Part shown: positions 22,242 to 32,521 of the stretch, piece by piece
Position numbering within the stretch: the stretch's first letter is position 1
Layout of the letters: every line of letters starts with the position of its first letter
NCBI GenBank assembly: GCA_019454045.1
Contig: SKCR01006513.1
Location: forward strand, 452,123-516,122
Length of the DNA: 64,000 nucleotides
Source: Zanthoxylum bungeanum
Taxonomy: Eukaryota; Streptophyta; Magnoliopsida; Sapindales; Rutaceae
Direction: 5' to 3'
Made by a program: the position numbers and the translations under genes
Notes under the pieces: generated by a model
The model's input: the letters and a program-made list of their open reading frames with translations, nothing else
Databases searched by the model: none
What the model was told of the DNA's origin: nothing

Positions 22242-24572
22242 TGTAGGAAACACTTTCCTAACGCAGCAGAAACAGCTTAGGCACAATGATCGGACTTGGA
22301 AACTTTTTCTGCCCTACCCTTTGAGTTGCTGAATCTGAACAGCAGGTATACTGAAATTTTTCTTCTGTTTCGGACAAGATTTTAGCCCTGGAATGCCCCC
22401 GAAATAGTCCCAAATAGCCCCTCGAACTGCAGTGAAATAACGAACTGTTTTGGACCCGTTACGTAAACGAAGTGCACCCAAAATAGCCCCTGATTTGCGT
22501 GACCTACTGTGATATTTTAGGTCTGATTTTCACTCAAAAAATAGTCCCAACTCAACCCCCAAAATTTCCCCAAGTGTTTCCCAAAATTTCGAATTAAAAC
22601 AAATTCAAACGAAACACCGAAACCCCTTATAGCAAGATGCAGCAGTGAGGAAAATTACCCTCACTGCCGTGAATCAAAGATGAATGGAGGAGATGAATTT
22701 TTGTTCATTCAACACCAAAAGATCTTTCGTACTATATCTCACAACCAACGGAAACAAGTGTGGGCTTGACTCACACAAATTAAATCTCTAAACACTTTAG
22801 AGAATCTTGTCACAATAATATTTTTCTTATTTTTGTTCTTGTTCTTATTTTTCTTTTCTCAACAATTGAGAGAGAATGAAGAAGAAGATTGAGGCTTGGT
22901 TTTTCAAGAATGAGATAGAGAAAAAATAAAATCAAATTTCCTTTATATACTTAGGTAAAAATTTTTCCAAAACAAAACAACCATTCCCCTCCCTTTTAGG
23001 TGAAAATCGGCCTAGGCTATTAAATTGATTTAATTTTGTAACATATAATATTTAATTGCCATAATTAAAAGATGTTACAATAATTAATTATGCCATTACC
23101 TTTCAAAAAGGTGTAACACCCAAATAAGAGATTTAATTTGCCAAAACAAATAAAACTCTTCCCTTTTCTTTTACTCCAAAATCGGCAATAGCATATTTTT
23201 CTTTATTAATTTTACAACATGTGATATTAACTTTCCATAAAGTCAAAGATGTTACAAAATCAAAAAGATTAATGTCATTATTGATTTGTAACTTCCAAAA
23301 TTAAATCAAGGGTTTCCAAAACCCATAATTTAGAAATTACAATCTTAGCCTTATTAAATTATATCATATATATAATTTAATATTTTGTATTTAATAACTA
23401 TCATATAATTATTAATACCATATATTAACTTTTAATATATAGTTTCAAGTGTGACAAATAATATCATTAATCATATTAATAATATTTATACATATGTGAG
23501 TATATAATTGGAGTATCCAATTATACTAAATCCGCTATAGTATATTGAACTAGCACGGGGACCAAATGGACCTACGGTTCCGAGCTCCAATAATCTCGAA
23601 ATATTAATTAAGCTCTTAATTAAATATTCCGAATTATTAACTTTGGGTTATTCCACTAAAAAACTGGAGTTGCACTCTCGTTGCCGCAGATGATATATTA
23701 AGCCGAACCAAGTCGGTGTCCATCAATATAGTCATTACATACGAATTGACCCTTCACGAGTATCTAATAATTAGAGTCAGGTCATAATGTCTGTTATACC
23801 CCTCTAATTATTTTTACCTTAAGTACCATTGATTCTCTAATGAATGACTTATTCATAACCATTATGAATTTTAATCTTTCTATTCGTAACAGAAAGACTT
23901 GAGCGCTCAAATCGTTCAAACACCGAATCAACCCTTAAGAAAGAATCTCATCTACTTCTCGCAAGAAGGAGTGAAATCCATATCCATGTAAACGTCCCCA
24001 GCTACACAACAGATCATGCCCCCAAAATACGTAGCTATTGGTCGGGACTGCTACACCAACCTCACATTTGTAAATCAAAGGACATAGCCTACCATGTCGG
24101 AGTTCGTAGTACACTCAGGATTAAGATCAATCCATATATGACCATCTAGTAGATCGAAATGACTTTCTTGGTTTAACAGATATTATAAGAATATCATTTA
24201 CATCTGGGTCCAGTCCTATATGATCGCATCATACAAGGTGCCTCCATTTTCATGTCTCTACATGGACGATCCGGATCAAGCTCGCCATGCAAATATAGAA
24301 TGGACTACAGCTATAGATGAACCACAAACAAAGTACCCGCTTTGTTTGCTCTGTATGGACTATTTAAGATTACTAACTTCGGACTTAAATCATCTTGTGT
24401 ATGACACTCATACACTAAGTCTGAAGGCACATAAGTAATCTAGGGTATTCAAGATGTTTTATAATATGCGAAAATTAAATAAATAATTTGATAAATGAAT
24501 AATGCATCGTTTTATTTCAAAACACATAAAAACGTTTACATCACATGTAGCTCTAGGGCATACATCCCAACA
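22242..24572 (-). repeat. 5' LTR of element C
   Basis: 2,331 bp, aligning with 14266-16563. It holds an extra segment around 24030-24060 (GCTATTGGTCGGGACTGC) that the left copy lacks. Confidence 0.93.
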
Positions 24573-24577
24573 ATACG
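24573..24577. repeat. Target-site duplication of element C (right)
   Basis: ATACG, partner of ATATG at 14261-14265. Confidence 0.8.
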
Positions 24578-24960
24578 AGTCACTGGTGAATAGGTGTCAA
24601 AGTAATCAAGGCCTTCCTTTTGTCTATAACCTTTTATGACAAGTCTTACCTTGTACTTATCTATTAATCCATCAGGTTTCATCTTCCGTTTGAATATCCA
24701 TTTGTAGCTCAGTGGCTTACAACTTAGAGGAAGATCAACCAACTCCCAAGTATGGTTCTGTATGATGGAATCAATCTCACTGTTGATAGCCTCTTTCCAT
24801 AAAGGTATTTCTGGCGAAGACATTACTTCCTTATAGCTTTGAGGCTTATTTTCTAATAAGTATGTCAGAAAATCGGGACCAAACGACTTAAATGTTCTTG
24901 CTCTTTTTCTACATCTAGGTTCAATTATCTCAATGTTTGTTATTTTTGACAATATCAATA
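24578..24960 (-). pseudogene. Element A: start of reverse transcriptase
   Basis: Minus strand, open for about 125 codons before element C cuts it. It reads FLTYLLENKPQSYKEVMSSP, PLWKEAINSEIDSIIQNHTW, KPLSYKWIFKRKMKPDGLID, then KGYRQKEGLDYFDTYSPVTR and the junction. The frame resumes at 14260 with TSIRML. It ends in mid-domain only because of the insertion. Confidence 0.9.
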
Positions 24961-25297
24961 GTTCTTTTGAGAGACTTTATTCTTTGTCTTTCCTTACAAG
25001 GAAAGTCTCTTCAAAAAATATCGAATTCTTTGACTCAATTATAATATTCAGGACTTGTGTACCAAGAATCGATACGCACTACTGTTGCGAGCATATCCAA
25101 TGAATATACAATCAACAGTTTTAGGGTCCTATTCTAACCTTTTTAGGTTTAGGAAGCATTACTTTGGCAATATACCCCAAGACTTTCAGATATTTGTAGG
25201 AAGGTACATGAACTTTCCACAACTCATATGGTGTCTTGTCCAATCTTCTGTGACAAAGCTTGTTTAGAACGTAGTTCGTGGAAAGCAAGGCTTCCCA
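24961..25297 (-). pseudogene. Element A: integrase C-terminal part and linker
   Basis: The minus strand continues from the integrase core through broken frames. It contains an NELCHRRLDKTPYELWK-like segment near 25240 and a linker into RT. No uninterrupted frame is present. The plus-strand frame 25055-25267 is a shadow. Confidence 0.72.
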
Positions 25298-25678
25298 CTA
25301 CAAGTTCTGGGGTAAACTAGAGCTTGTAAACATGACGTTCATCATTTCCTTCAAAGTCTGATTTTTACGCTCAGCAATCCCGTTTTGTCGAGGCAAATAA
25401 GGAGTAGTGGTTTCATGAAAAATTACATAATTGGAACAATATTTACCAAATGGTGACACATATTCACCACCTCTATCGCTCCTAATTCTTTTTATTTTCT
25501 TACCGAGTTGATTTTGAACATCGTTCTTATAGTGTACAAAGCTCTCAATAGCTTCATCTTTGCTCCTCAGTAAATACACATAACAGAATCTTGTGCTATC
25601 ATCGATAAAAGTGACAAAGTACTTTTTACTGCCTATTATTTGCACAATATTCATATCACACACATCAGTGTGTACAAT
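25298..25678 (-). pseudogene. Element A: integrase core
   Basis: Minus-strand Copia integrase. After HTDVCDMNIVQIIG come KKYFVTFIDDSTRFCYVYLL (first catalytic aspartate), KRIRSDRGGEYVSPFGKYCS (second) and PRQNGIAERKNQTLKEMMNV (glutamate), so all three acidic residues are still present. The 121-codon open frame ends with a stop at 25298. The upstream end is cut at 25678 by element E, and about 50 codons between this and the GAG-pre-integrase piece at 43823 are missing. Confidence 0.9.
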
Positions 25679-27530
25679 GTCAAATGATTACTAGTATCTA
25701 ATAGGTTGATTGATTGATTTAAAATGGTGATGGTTTTAAAATTAAAAACAAGTAAATAAAATAACACGAAAGTATGATTAAGAAAATTCAATATTAAGAA
25801 ACTATCTAGGGTTGTGAATCTTTCTAATATCTTTTAAAAAGATGAAGTGGTTATTTAATGTTTTTGTAATAAATCGATTTACTAACCTGGAACATGAAAT
25901 TATGCAAAAGCCTTTGTCGATGGTCAGACGTAAATACCCAGTATAACCCAATTGAACCATATGTCTATGTCAACCAAATTACCTGGATTCATTAAGATTA
26001 TATTCTAATTAAGGTTACCCCCGCCCGACAGGTATATGTCTATCCTGTAAGGAAATCTATTAAAGGGTTATTTATCCTCAAGGAAGATCGTGGCCTATTG
26101 AGTCTAAGGCTGAAACCTAAAATTCATTTGTTAAGTTTATTTTAGGTTTACCAAATCAATCTTATTATTGGCCAGTTAACAAGACGCATTAAGCTTAAGA
26201 CTTAATAAGTAAACCTTTAAATTACTCAAACTATAAAATAACCCCTTATAAACTGATGATATTAGAATTCATCACAACCTTAGATAACTAACTTAGTTAC
26301 GACACATAACTAGGCTAGTAAAAACTTAAAAGTAAAGACATAAAGTAAAAATGCAGAAAATTAAATGTGGAAAAGTAAATACTGAAAAGTAAAATTACAA
26401 AAATAAAATGCTAGGGTTAAAGAATCTAATTTTACCACTACTAATTTAGATATCTCCCTTAATATAATATATTAACTTGTGATAACATTACCAACCAGCC
26501 ATATAAGCGGTAATCTGATTAAGTCAAATTAAGTCCAACCAGCCATTAAGGCAGTAATATTTGTCTATAAACCTGCCATATATGCGGTAAATTACCAACC
26601 GACCAACCAGGCGGTATCATTGCTTAGTCAAGTTTAAACCTATTTAAAATAAATTACCAACCGACCAATATAGCGGTATCATTATTAAGTCAAATTTTAA
26701 ATAGTGAAATATTTACCTTTTACCCCAGCAAGGGGGAGTTACCTCCTCATTGCTTGAAAAGTAAAAACTGAAAAAGTAAAGAAATGAAAGGATTGTGCGT
26801 AAAAGTAAATTGCGGAAAGTAAAAACTGAAAAGTAAAGAAAAGAAAGTGCGAAAGCAAAAATTAATTACTGAAAGCTGTAAATAAACAAACAATATACAA
26901 TCTTCTTAGTTATTCTTTAGGAATTTCAAAGAATAAAGTATGAATTTACAAATGAAATGGCTTGGTATTTATAGGTAAAATTTTACCTCCACCAAATCCA
27001 TTATTAATTGCTTCACTAATTGCTTATCATGTTTGGTGGTGATTTGATAATTTTTATTATTTATTTATTAATTTATTTTTTTGCTTTGAAAATGACTTTA
27101 ATAATTACACACAAAACACTTCTGGATGTTTCATCAATTTCGGGCATGAAATCTTCAGAAAATTGAAATTATTTTGTCTTTTAAAGTTGTATATCTTTGA
27201 GTCTTCTTTAATCTGGAACTTGAATCAGCTCAATCCGATATCGGAGTAAAACGTTATGCCCAAAAAACAACAGATATGCAAAATTGGAATTTCTAAAACT
27301 GCACTTTATCAAAACGCCCTTTCAAGTTTCCAATCTCCAAAATTAATATGTCAAGTCCAATATTTTCCCTTATTTGACCCAAATTTCATCCTAAATGATT
27401 TCATTGAGTCCCAATATTATTTTATCTACAAAATAAACTAAAACATATCAAAACATTCATCAAACCCGAGAAACTAAACAAAATATTAAGTAAAATGGGC
27501 GGTACATATTGATATATTTTCCGCTCAACA
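25679..27530 (-). repeat. 3' LTR of element E (truncated)
   Basis: Aligns with 41892-43822 of the 5' LTR. About 108 bases that should end it (the part matching 41784-41891) are missing at the junction with element A. It lacks two short stretches present in the partner (around 42920-42965 and 43255-43300). It contains five short copies of an ACCAACC...GCGGTA motif at 26489-26682. Confidence 0.9.
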
Positions 27531-27541
27531 CACCCTCAAAC
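27531..27541 (-). other. Polypurine tract of element E
   Basis: On the minus strand AGGTTTGAGGGTG runs into the LTR start TGTTGAGCGG. A CTCGAGGACTAGCAAAATG word just before it is typical of Athila/Tat elements. Confidence 0.8.
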
Positions 27542-28830
27542 CTAACATTTTGCTAGTCCTCGAGCAAAACAACAAAATAAAAATAAAATTAAACTAAGCC
27601 ACTTTCGTAGGGATCACGATTGCATTTAGCGTATGGGACAAACCTTTAAACCCCTAGGTGTCCCTAGTGGACGAGTTGTAGTCTCGTGAGGGTTTACAGC
27701 AATGATACCCATAAATATTTTACAAAAGTAAAAAGATAGTAAAACTAATGCACAAAAAGTAAAAAGACAAGAGAAAATATAATAAAGAAGTTAGTGACTA
27801 ATCAGGTGAAACTTCTACTCCAAGTCTCTAGTTGTTTTCTATCTTTCTAAATTATTGAATAAGAAAATTCTCTGATTATATTTACCATTCTTCGTATACA
27901 CAGCCAACAAAATATTAATCAATCTCATTTTTGCCCACAACAGTCACAAGTGTAGTTGATAAGAGAGTAATATTTTTGTTCTAAAGTTTTATCAGAATTC
28001 ACACCTTTTTGTAGTAATATAATAATTTTTCTGATTTTTTCTTTGATTTTTTATTATTTTTTTATTTATATACAATATCTTTCCATCTATGTAGCGAGTT
28101 TTGGGTCGGTGGCTCCCAAACCAGTTGGATTTAGAGCATCAGGTGTTAAGACACCCCTACGGACTTAATTACTCAGACTTCAGATATGTATATATTTTGC
28201 AACATCATTGATCCATGTAGTGAGCTTTGGGCTAGTGACTCCCAGACCAGTTGGCTTTAGGGCACTAGATGTTAAAACACCCTTACAGACTTAATAACTC
28301 GGATCTCAGATGTTTTTTTTAACTCCATCACTTTTTGAGATGCTTCATCCATTAGACTAGAGCACTGAATATTACAAACTTTTCAATTACAGCTCATGTC
28401 TGTATGTTACTATGCATATTGATAATACCTGTCAACTGAGCATATGAAGATCCATTTTAGTCAGTTTTATGGAGAATTTACAAATTAATTAATTCAAAAA
28501 GAATAAATAAAAATTAACTTGTTCCGAAAATAGGTTTGAAATACGTCTCAGGAGTGGAAACTCCTTACACAACTATCTCTTACCAATTTCACTCGATTAA
28601 TCAAACACAAAAACATAAAATATAAAAATATAAAAATATAAAAATATAAATTTGATTTTTGTAAAATCTTTCAATTTTTTTGAATTTTTTCGAAAAAATT
28701 TGGACTAAAATAAGATACTATTGACTAATCCCCTCCCCCAAACCTAAATGAGACATTATCCCCAATGTCTTAAACAGTAGAAGAAAAGTTTAGAAGATAG
28801 TACCTGGTTAGCTGAAATTCTACAGGAAAA
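27542..28830 (-). other. 3' untranslated region of element E
   Basis: No coding region is supported between the LOG-like sequence and the polypurine tract. The stretch is very AT-rich and includes a pair of imperfect direct repeats (28084-28311). Confidence 0.7.
28084..28311. repeat. Two imperfect direct repeats of about 102 bp
   Basis: Copies at 28084-28185 and 28210-28311, offset 126 bases, share CCATGTAGTGAG/CTATGTAGCGAG, CCAGTTGG and GTTAA(G/A)ACACCC. They differ at many positions, so the duplication is old. Confidence 0.75.
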
Positions 28831-29483
28831 TTAAAGGTTAAGATCCAGATTAATCCGACGCTTCTTACCACGATCATCCTCAGACCATTTTATCTTGGAA
28901 ATGATAGGGTCAATTTGTGGTTCAAATGCTAAGATTTGGTCAATTAGATCCGGGGCAGTTCTGGCAGTAAAGATGAGTTCTTTCATAGGTTTTGTCACGA
29001 ACATTTTCTTTGGGCATCATCAAGAAACACACAAAGAAAGTCATAAAATCCCTCAATGTTAAACAGCCCAATCGGTTTCTGGTGTATGTTCAAGTTCACC
29101 TAAGATAGCACTATAAAAATTTCCTCCAATGTGCCCAAGCCACCTGGCAAAGCAATAAAAGCATCACCACGGTTAATCATTTCTATCAGTCGTTCAGACA
29201 TACCTGGCACAATTAGTTCTTCTCTGTTTGATGGTCCAATAAGATTTGCCTCCGCCAAGGGTTTTGGGATGATTCCCAAGACTTGACTGCCTCCTTCCTG
29301 TACAGCCTTTGAAACGATCTCCATAAGTCCAAGATTGCCACCGCCATATACTAGGTGCATGTTCCTTTCAGCTAAGATTCGACCCAATTCCTATTCTGCT
29401 TCTATGTATTGTGGTTTAACACCAACACTAGTATCGCAAAACACACAGATGTTTTCAACTCGTCTTCTTGAAGTGGCTTCCAT
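28831..29483 (-). pseudogene. LOG-like cytokinin riboside 5'-monophosphate phosphoribohydrolase, captured in element E
   Basis: LOG enzymes release active cytokinin bases from their nucleotides. The minus-strand frame starts at 29483 (MEATSRRRVENICVFCDTSV) and contains ILAERNMHLVYGGGNLGLME. The signature PGGLGTLEEIF (LOG motif PGGxGTxxE, residues about 112-122) follows DAFIAL, and then come NIHQKPIGLFNIEGFYDFL and a C-terminus SKIKWSEDDRGKKRRINLDL. It covers a whole LOG protein of about 215 residues. Breaks: a stop near codon 31, a stop after EEIFIVLS, and a frameshift near 28995. No introns are visible, whereas plant LOG genes usually have several, so capture from an mRNA is likely. It lies between gag and the 3' LTR, same orientation. 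The last residues, LDLNL, resemble an EAR repression motif, which may be chance. Confidence 0.87.
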
Positions 29484-29734
29484 GTTGTACTCTGGATGTC
29501 TTCAAAAGTGCAATGATGAGTCGAATTTATAACACCTGAAAAGGGTGAGTAAAATAATAGCACTAGTACCTGCCAAATAACAATTATTAGTTAAATAGTA
29601 AAATAAATCGTGATAGCCAAAAAAATCTGGATCCTGTCGAAGAAAATAAAAGAAAACAACAAAACAAATCACAATTATTAGGAAAAGACAAAGAGATATA
29701 ATATGTACAAGAAACGTAGTGACTTGATTAACGT
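29484..29734 (-). other. Spacer with splice-acceptor-like signals in element E
   Basis: No coding is supported. On the minus strand three pyrimidine-rich stretches end in AG followed by G (TTCTTCGACAG, TATTTGGCAG, CCCTTTTCAG). They lie just upstream of the LOG-like start codon and look like intron 3' ends. This may be leftover host intron or an element-specific splice acceptor for a separate LOG transcript. Confidence 0.4.
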
Positions 29735-30040
29735 CTATGCATTAGGGACAAGCTTCCCATCCAATTTTCTTATAAATTGGCAAACAGGGTCTTTTTGAGT
29801 CAGATTCCCGAGACTTAACTGTTGTCTTTCTTTTTGGAATTTTGTATGTAATTTGCGTATGGCAATATGAACATATCCACTGGGATGCGTCTCAAGAGTT
29901 GAAGATAAATCATCTACAGACTCCTTACTCAAGCCATCCTTAATGTATTTAATTTTATCTTCGCGTTTATCAGACATCATTCCTAAAGAACGACAACGAG
30001 TATTGCAATTCTAGCATGCACATTTGTAACAAACACCCAT
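29735..30040 (-). pseudogene. Unidentified cysteine-rich host-like cassette in element E (part 2)
   Basis: The minus-strand frame has a compact cysteine cluster (GVCYKCAC, a stop, NCNTRCRSLGM: C-x2-C-x-C-x2-C-x3-C). It then runs on as MMSDKREDKIKYIKDGLSKE, HPSGYVHIAIRKLHTKF and DPVCQFIRKLDGKLVPNA to a stop at 29735. The composition is that of a real conserved protein, not random translation, but I do not recognise the family and assign no function. A frameshift in a run of A residues near 30075 separates it from the part at 30061-30309, with which it probably formed one reading frame. Confidence 0.5.
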
Positions 30041-30060
30041 TTGCTTAGCTCTACGTTTCT

Positions 30061-30309
30061 TTACATAGGTGCTTTTTTTCCAAAACCGGGATTACAGGAA
30101 TCAGAATACTCACCTGCTAATCGGACCCGTGCTTCGATTACCCAACGAATGTCATTAGGAACGCCATTAATCATTAGTAGTCTCATCCGTTCCAAGCGAG
30201 CTTTATAAACTTTCATCAGAGATTTTTGAGGGAGAGAAGGAAATTTCTTATGAAGATTTACGATAGCTTCTTCCATCCTAAAATAACTTGACATGTGAAA
30301 ACTAAACAC
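30061..30309 (-). pseudogene. Unidentified host-like cassette in element E (part 1)
   Basis: Minus-strand frame with FRMEEAIVNLHKKFPSLPQK, KVYKARLERMRLLMINGVP and IRWVIEARVRLAGEYSDSC. The core starts at about 30275, just after a TTATTTTAG that looks like an intron end. A matching donor (AG|GTAACC) lies at about 30360 at the end of the preceding open frame, so 30276-30360 may be a retained intron. Family not recognised. Same orientation as gag and the LOG-like sequence. Confidence 0.45.
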
Positions 30310-30357
30310 ACCAAATTAAATCACACCAAATCACAATATATACAAAAATTACATTGG

Positions 30358-30590
30358 TTACCTCCTTGCGAGCGCTAAGTTAACGTCGTCAGCTAGACGT
30401 GACTGCCCGAAGTAGGCTGGATCTGAAAGTGTGACACTTTCTTTTTGTCGCTCAAATGTTCTCCTCAATAGTGTTTGAAACATAGCTTCATATTTTTTTA
30501 ACTGAGCTAGCACTTCTGCCATTACTGGTTCTTTTTCATGCTCCTGGCCGTTGTTCTGTTGCTGGAATTCAGGTGGTGGATAGTTCTTTT
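30358..30590 (-). pseudogene. Element E: end of gag, or start of the captured cassette
   Basis: Minus-strand open frame directly left of element B: NYPPPEFQQQNNGQEHEKEP, AEVLAQLKKYEAMFQTLLRR, then SRLADDVNLALARR. The proline/glutamine-rich opening is typical of the tail of Athila/Tat gag and continues the gag cut at 40589. The last part may instead belong to the captured cassette. The apparent methionine start upstream lies in the LTR of element B and is an artefact of that insertion. Confidence 0.6.
30586..30590. repeat. Target-site duplication of element B (left)
   Basis: CTTTT, repeated exactly at 40584-40588 beyond the 3' LTR. Confidence 0.9.
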
Positions 30591-32508
30591 TGTTAGACAT
30601 TATGACCCATAGCGTCACTGTTTTGTAAATGATATTGTATTATTGTATAAAATTAACTATGTGATAATGAAATGCCTTTTTGCCATTTTGTAATTTATTT
30701 ACTTTGATATATAAATGGCGAAAGTCCATATGATTAGTTCCGTATTGAGAAGATATGAGACAGTATCAATACATAAAGGATTAATCATTAAATATCCCTA
30801 GTCGGAGTATTATCGAGATAGGACATCGATAATGCGGAATAGACTAGTATTGCACTTGTGCACGTTGTGAGGGCACAACAGCATAGTTCTCATATATTTA
30901 AGTATAGGATACTTATGCAAGTGCGATAGGAGGTTGTGTTTTACCGATGGTACGGAAAACAGCTTCGCTCTGGATAGACCCGCGGAATCCCATTGGTAGT
31001 ATGTCTGCGTGTCTATGGGAGGCCGCATCAGGGTAGGTGTATATGGTCTTAACCTGAGACTTGCATCGCTAGTACTTGCGACAATCGGTAAACTTTGGTT
31101 TTGATGGTTGGGGGCTTTAACCGTTCTGTGTTCACCACTTCTGGGTTTATCAGGAATCGTAGTGTACTGGGTGTGATGTCAAGATGGAAGTGTCACTTCA
31201 GACATATGGAGTTGATGATCGGCAGGATACAGAACTAGTGCTCTATAAAAGGTTGCAACCGTCGGGGCAATATGACTAGGTCAGGATTGTCCGATTTAAA
31301 GAGACTAGTTGCTTGATGTCCGATATATGTTTCGTACGGGGCAGACACATTTCCAGCCCCAGGCCTAACATGTGATCGTCCGACACTGGATCGATGTACG
31401 CAATACTACGGTATACTACGCTTGATATAGATATAATATTCCTATAAGAATATTTCTGGAGAATTGGGTAGGCATCGCGCTTTGCTAGAAGCCAACCTTG
31501 TCTTGTAAATCGGTAAAAACGTAGTACTAGGTACGTACGTGTTCGGATCATCCGACGACCGTATTTACTGCCAACATATCCGGAGATCTCTCGGGTCGCT
31601 TCCCTGAAGATTCACCTATGATATTTGATTCGAACTTTATTAATCTTGGATTAATTACGGAGAAACTTTATCTTGGATAAAATGCCTTATTTTGAGAGAG
31701 AACGATTAATTTGGAATTAATCGGTAAAATAATATATTCGATATATTAACGAAATTAGATTTCGACGCGGAATTAAAATCGGATTTTAATTCGGGCAAAC
31801 GAATCAATTTAGAATTAATTCGTTAGCGACGTGAATAGTGATTTCGCTAGGCATAATTATTTAATTTACGTCGCGACGGAAATTCGTTAATCGGAATTAG
31901 CGAAACCGAGCCCGAAAGTGTTTGCGGACACATTCGTATTTTGAAACGAGTAGGACCCGCAAGTCACATCGTGAAGTCACATCACTTGACATGACTAGTT
32001 GATGGATGTCACAAGTCACTTTATTAAAGTGACTAGATGTCACTATTCATGAAAGAAGTTGGTGGAGCCAATTAAAGGCTTTTTGGAGGGAAATTGAGTT
32101 TTGACTTTTGGAAAAGCCATATACCAAATATTTGGTATTTGATATCATTATTATTCTTTGAGAAGAATTATCAAAAAAAGAAAAGCTCTCCTCTCTCTCA
32201 CATGCCGTGAGTTCTTAAGGCAAAGAAGAATTTTTTTCTTCATTTTCTCTTTTTGCTAGCACATCTTGAATCAAATGAGGTGATAGTGGAAACCACCTTG
32301 GAGCTTGGAATTCACAAAGCTTGGAGCTTTCATCCATTTCCTCCTCTTGGCCGAAACTTCAAGGAACTTGGGCTTCCATTTTGTTCATCTTCTTCATCAC
32401 ACAAGCTTTGTAAGTATGATTCCGCCATGCTTCAAGTTTATTATATATTCACTTTTGTTGTATTTCATATGCTTAATCTTTCCTTGGGACATATAATAGA
32501 AACCAACA
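30591..32508 (+). repeat. 5' LTR of element B
   Basis: 1,918 bp, aligning almost base for base with 38657-40583. Most differences seen are single-base insertions or deletions, many in short homopolymers, rather than substitutions. Open frames inside (30810-31551 minus, 32253-32546 plus) are LTR shadows, several of which recur in the 3' LTR. Confidence 0.95.
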
Positions 32509-32509
32509 A

Positions 32510-32521
32510 TGGTATCAGAGC
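32510..32521 (+). other. Primer-binding site of element B
   Basis: TGGTATCAGAGC, one base after the 5' LTR, is the standard Copia primer site complementary to initiator Met-tRNA. Confidence 0.92.

Larger units (their letters stand above)
14266..24572 (-). mobile_element. Element C: Ty1/Copia retrotransposon with 2.3 kb LTRs
   Basis: Minus-strand element with LTRs at 22242-24572 (5') and 14266-16563 (3'), polypurine tract, and gag, protease, GAG-pre-integrase, integrase, RT and RNase H in Copia order. Several domains are still open for 200 or more codons, but stops and frameshifts separate them and the RT active site is mutated. It interrupts the RT of element A exactly at the SPVTRI/TSIRML join. 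The remnant at 61040-64000 is a relative. Confidence 0.93.
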
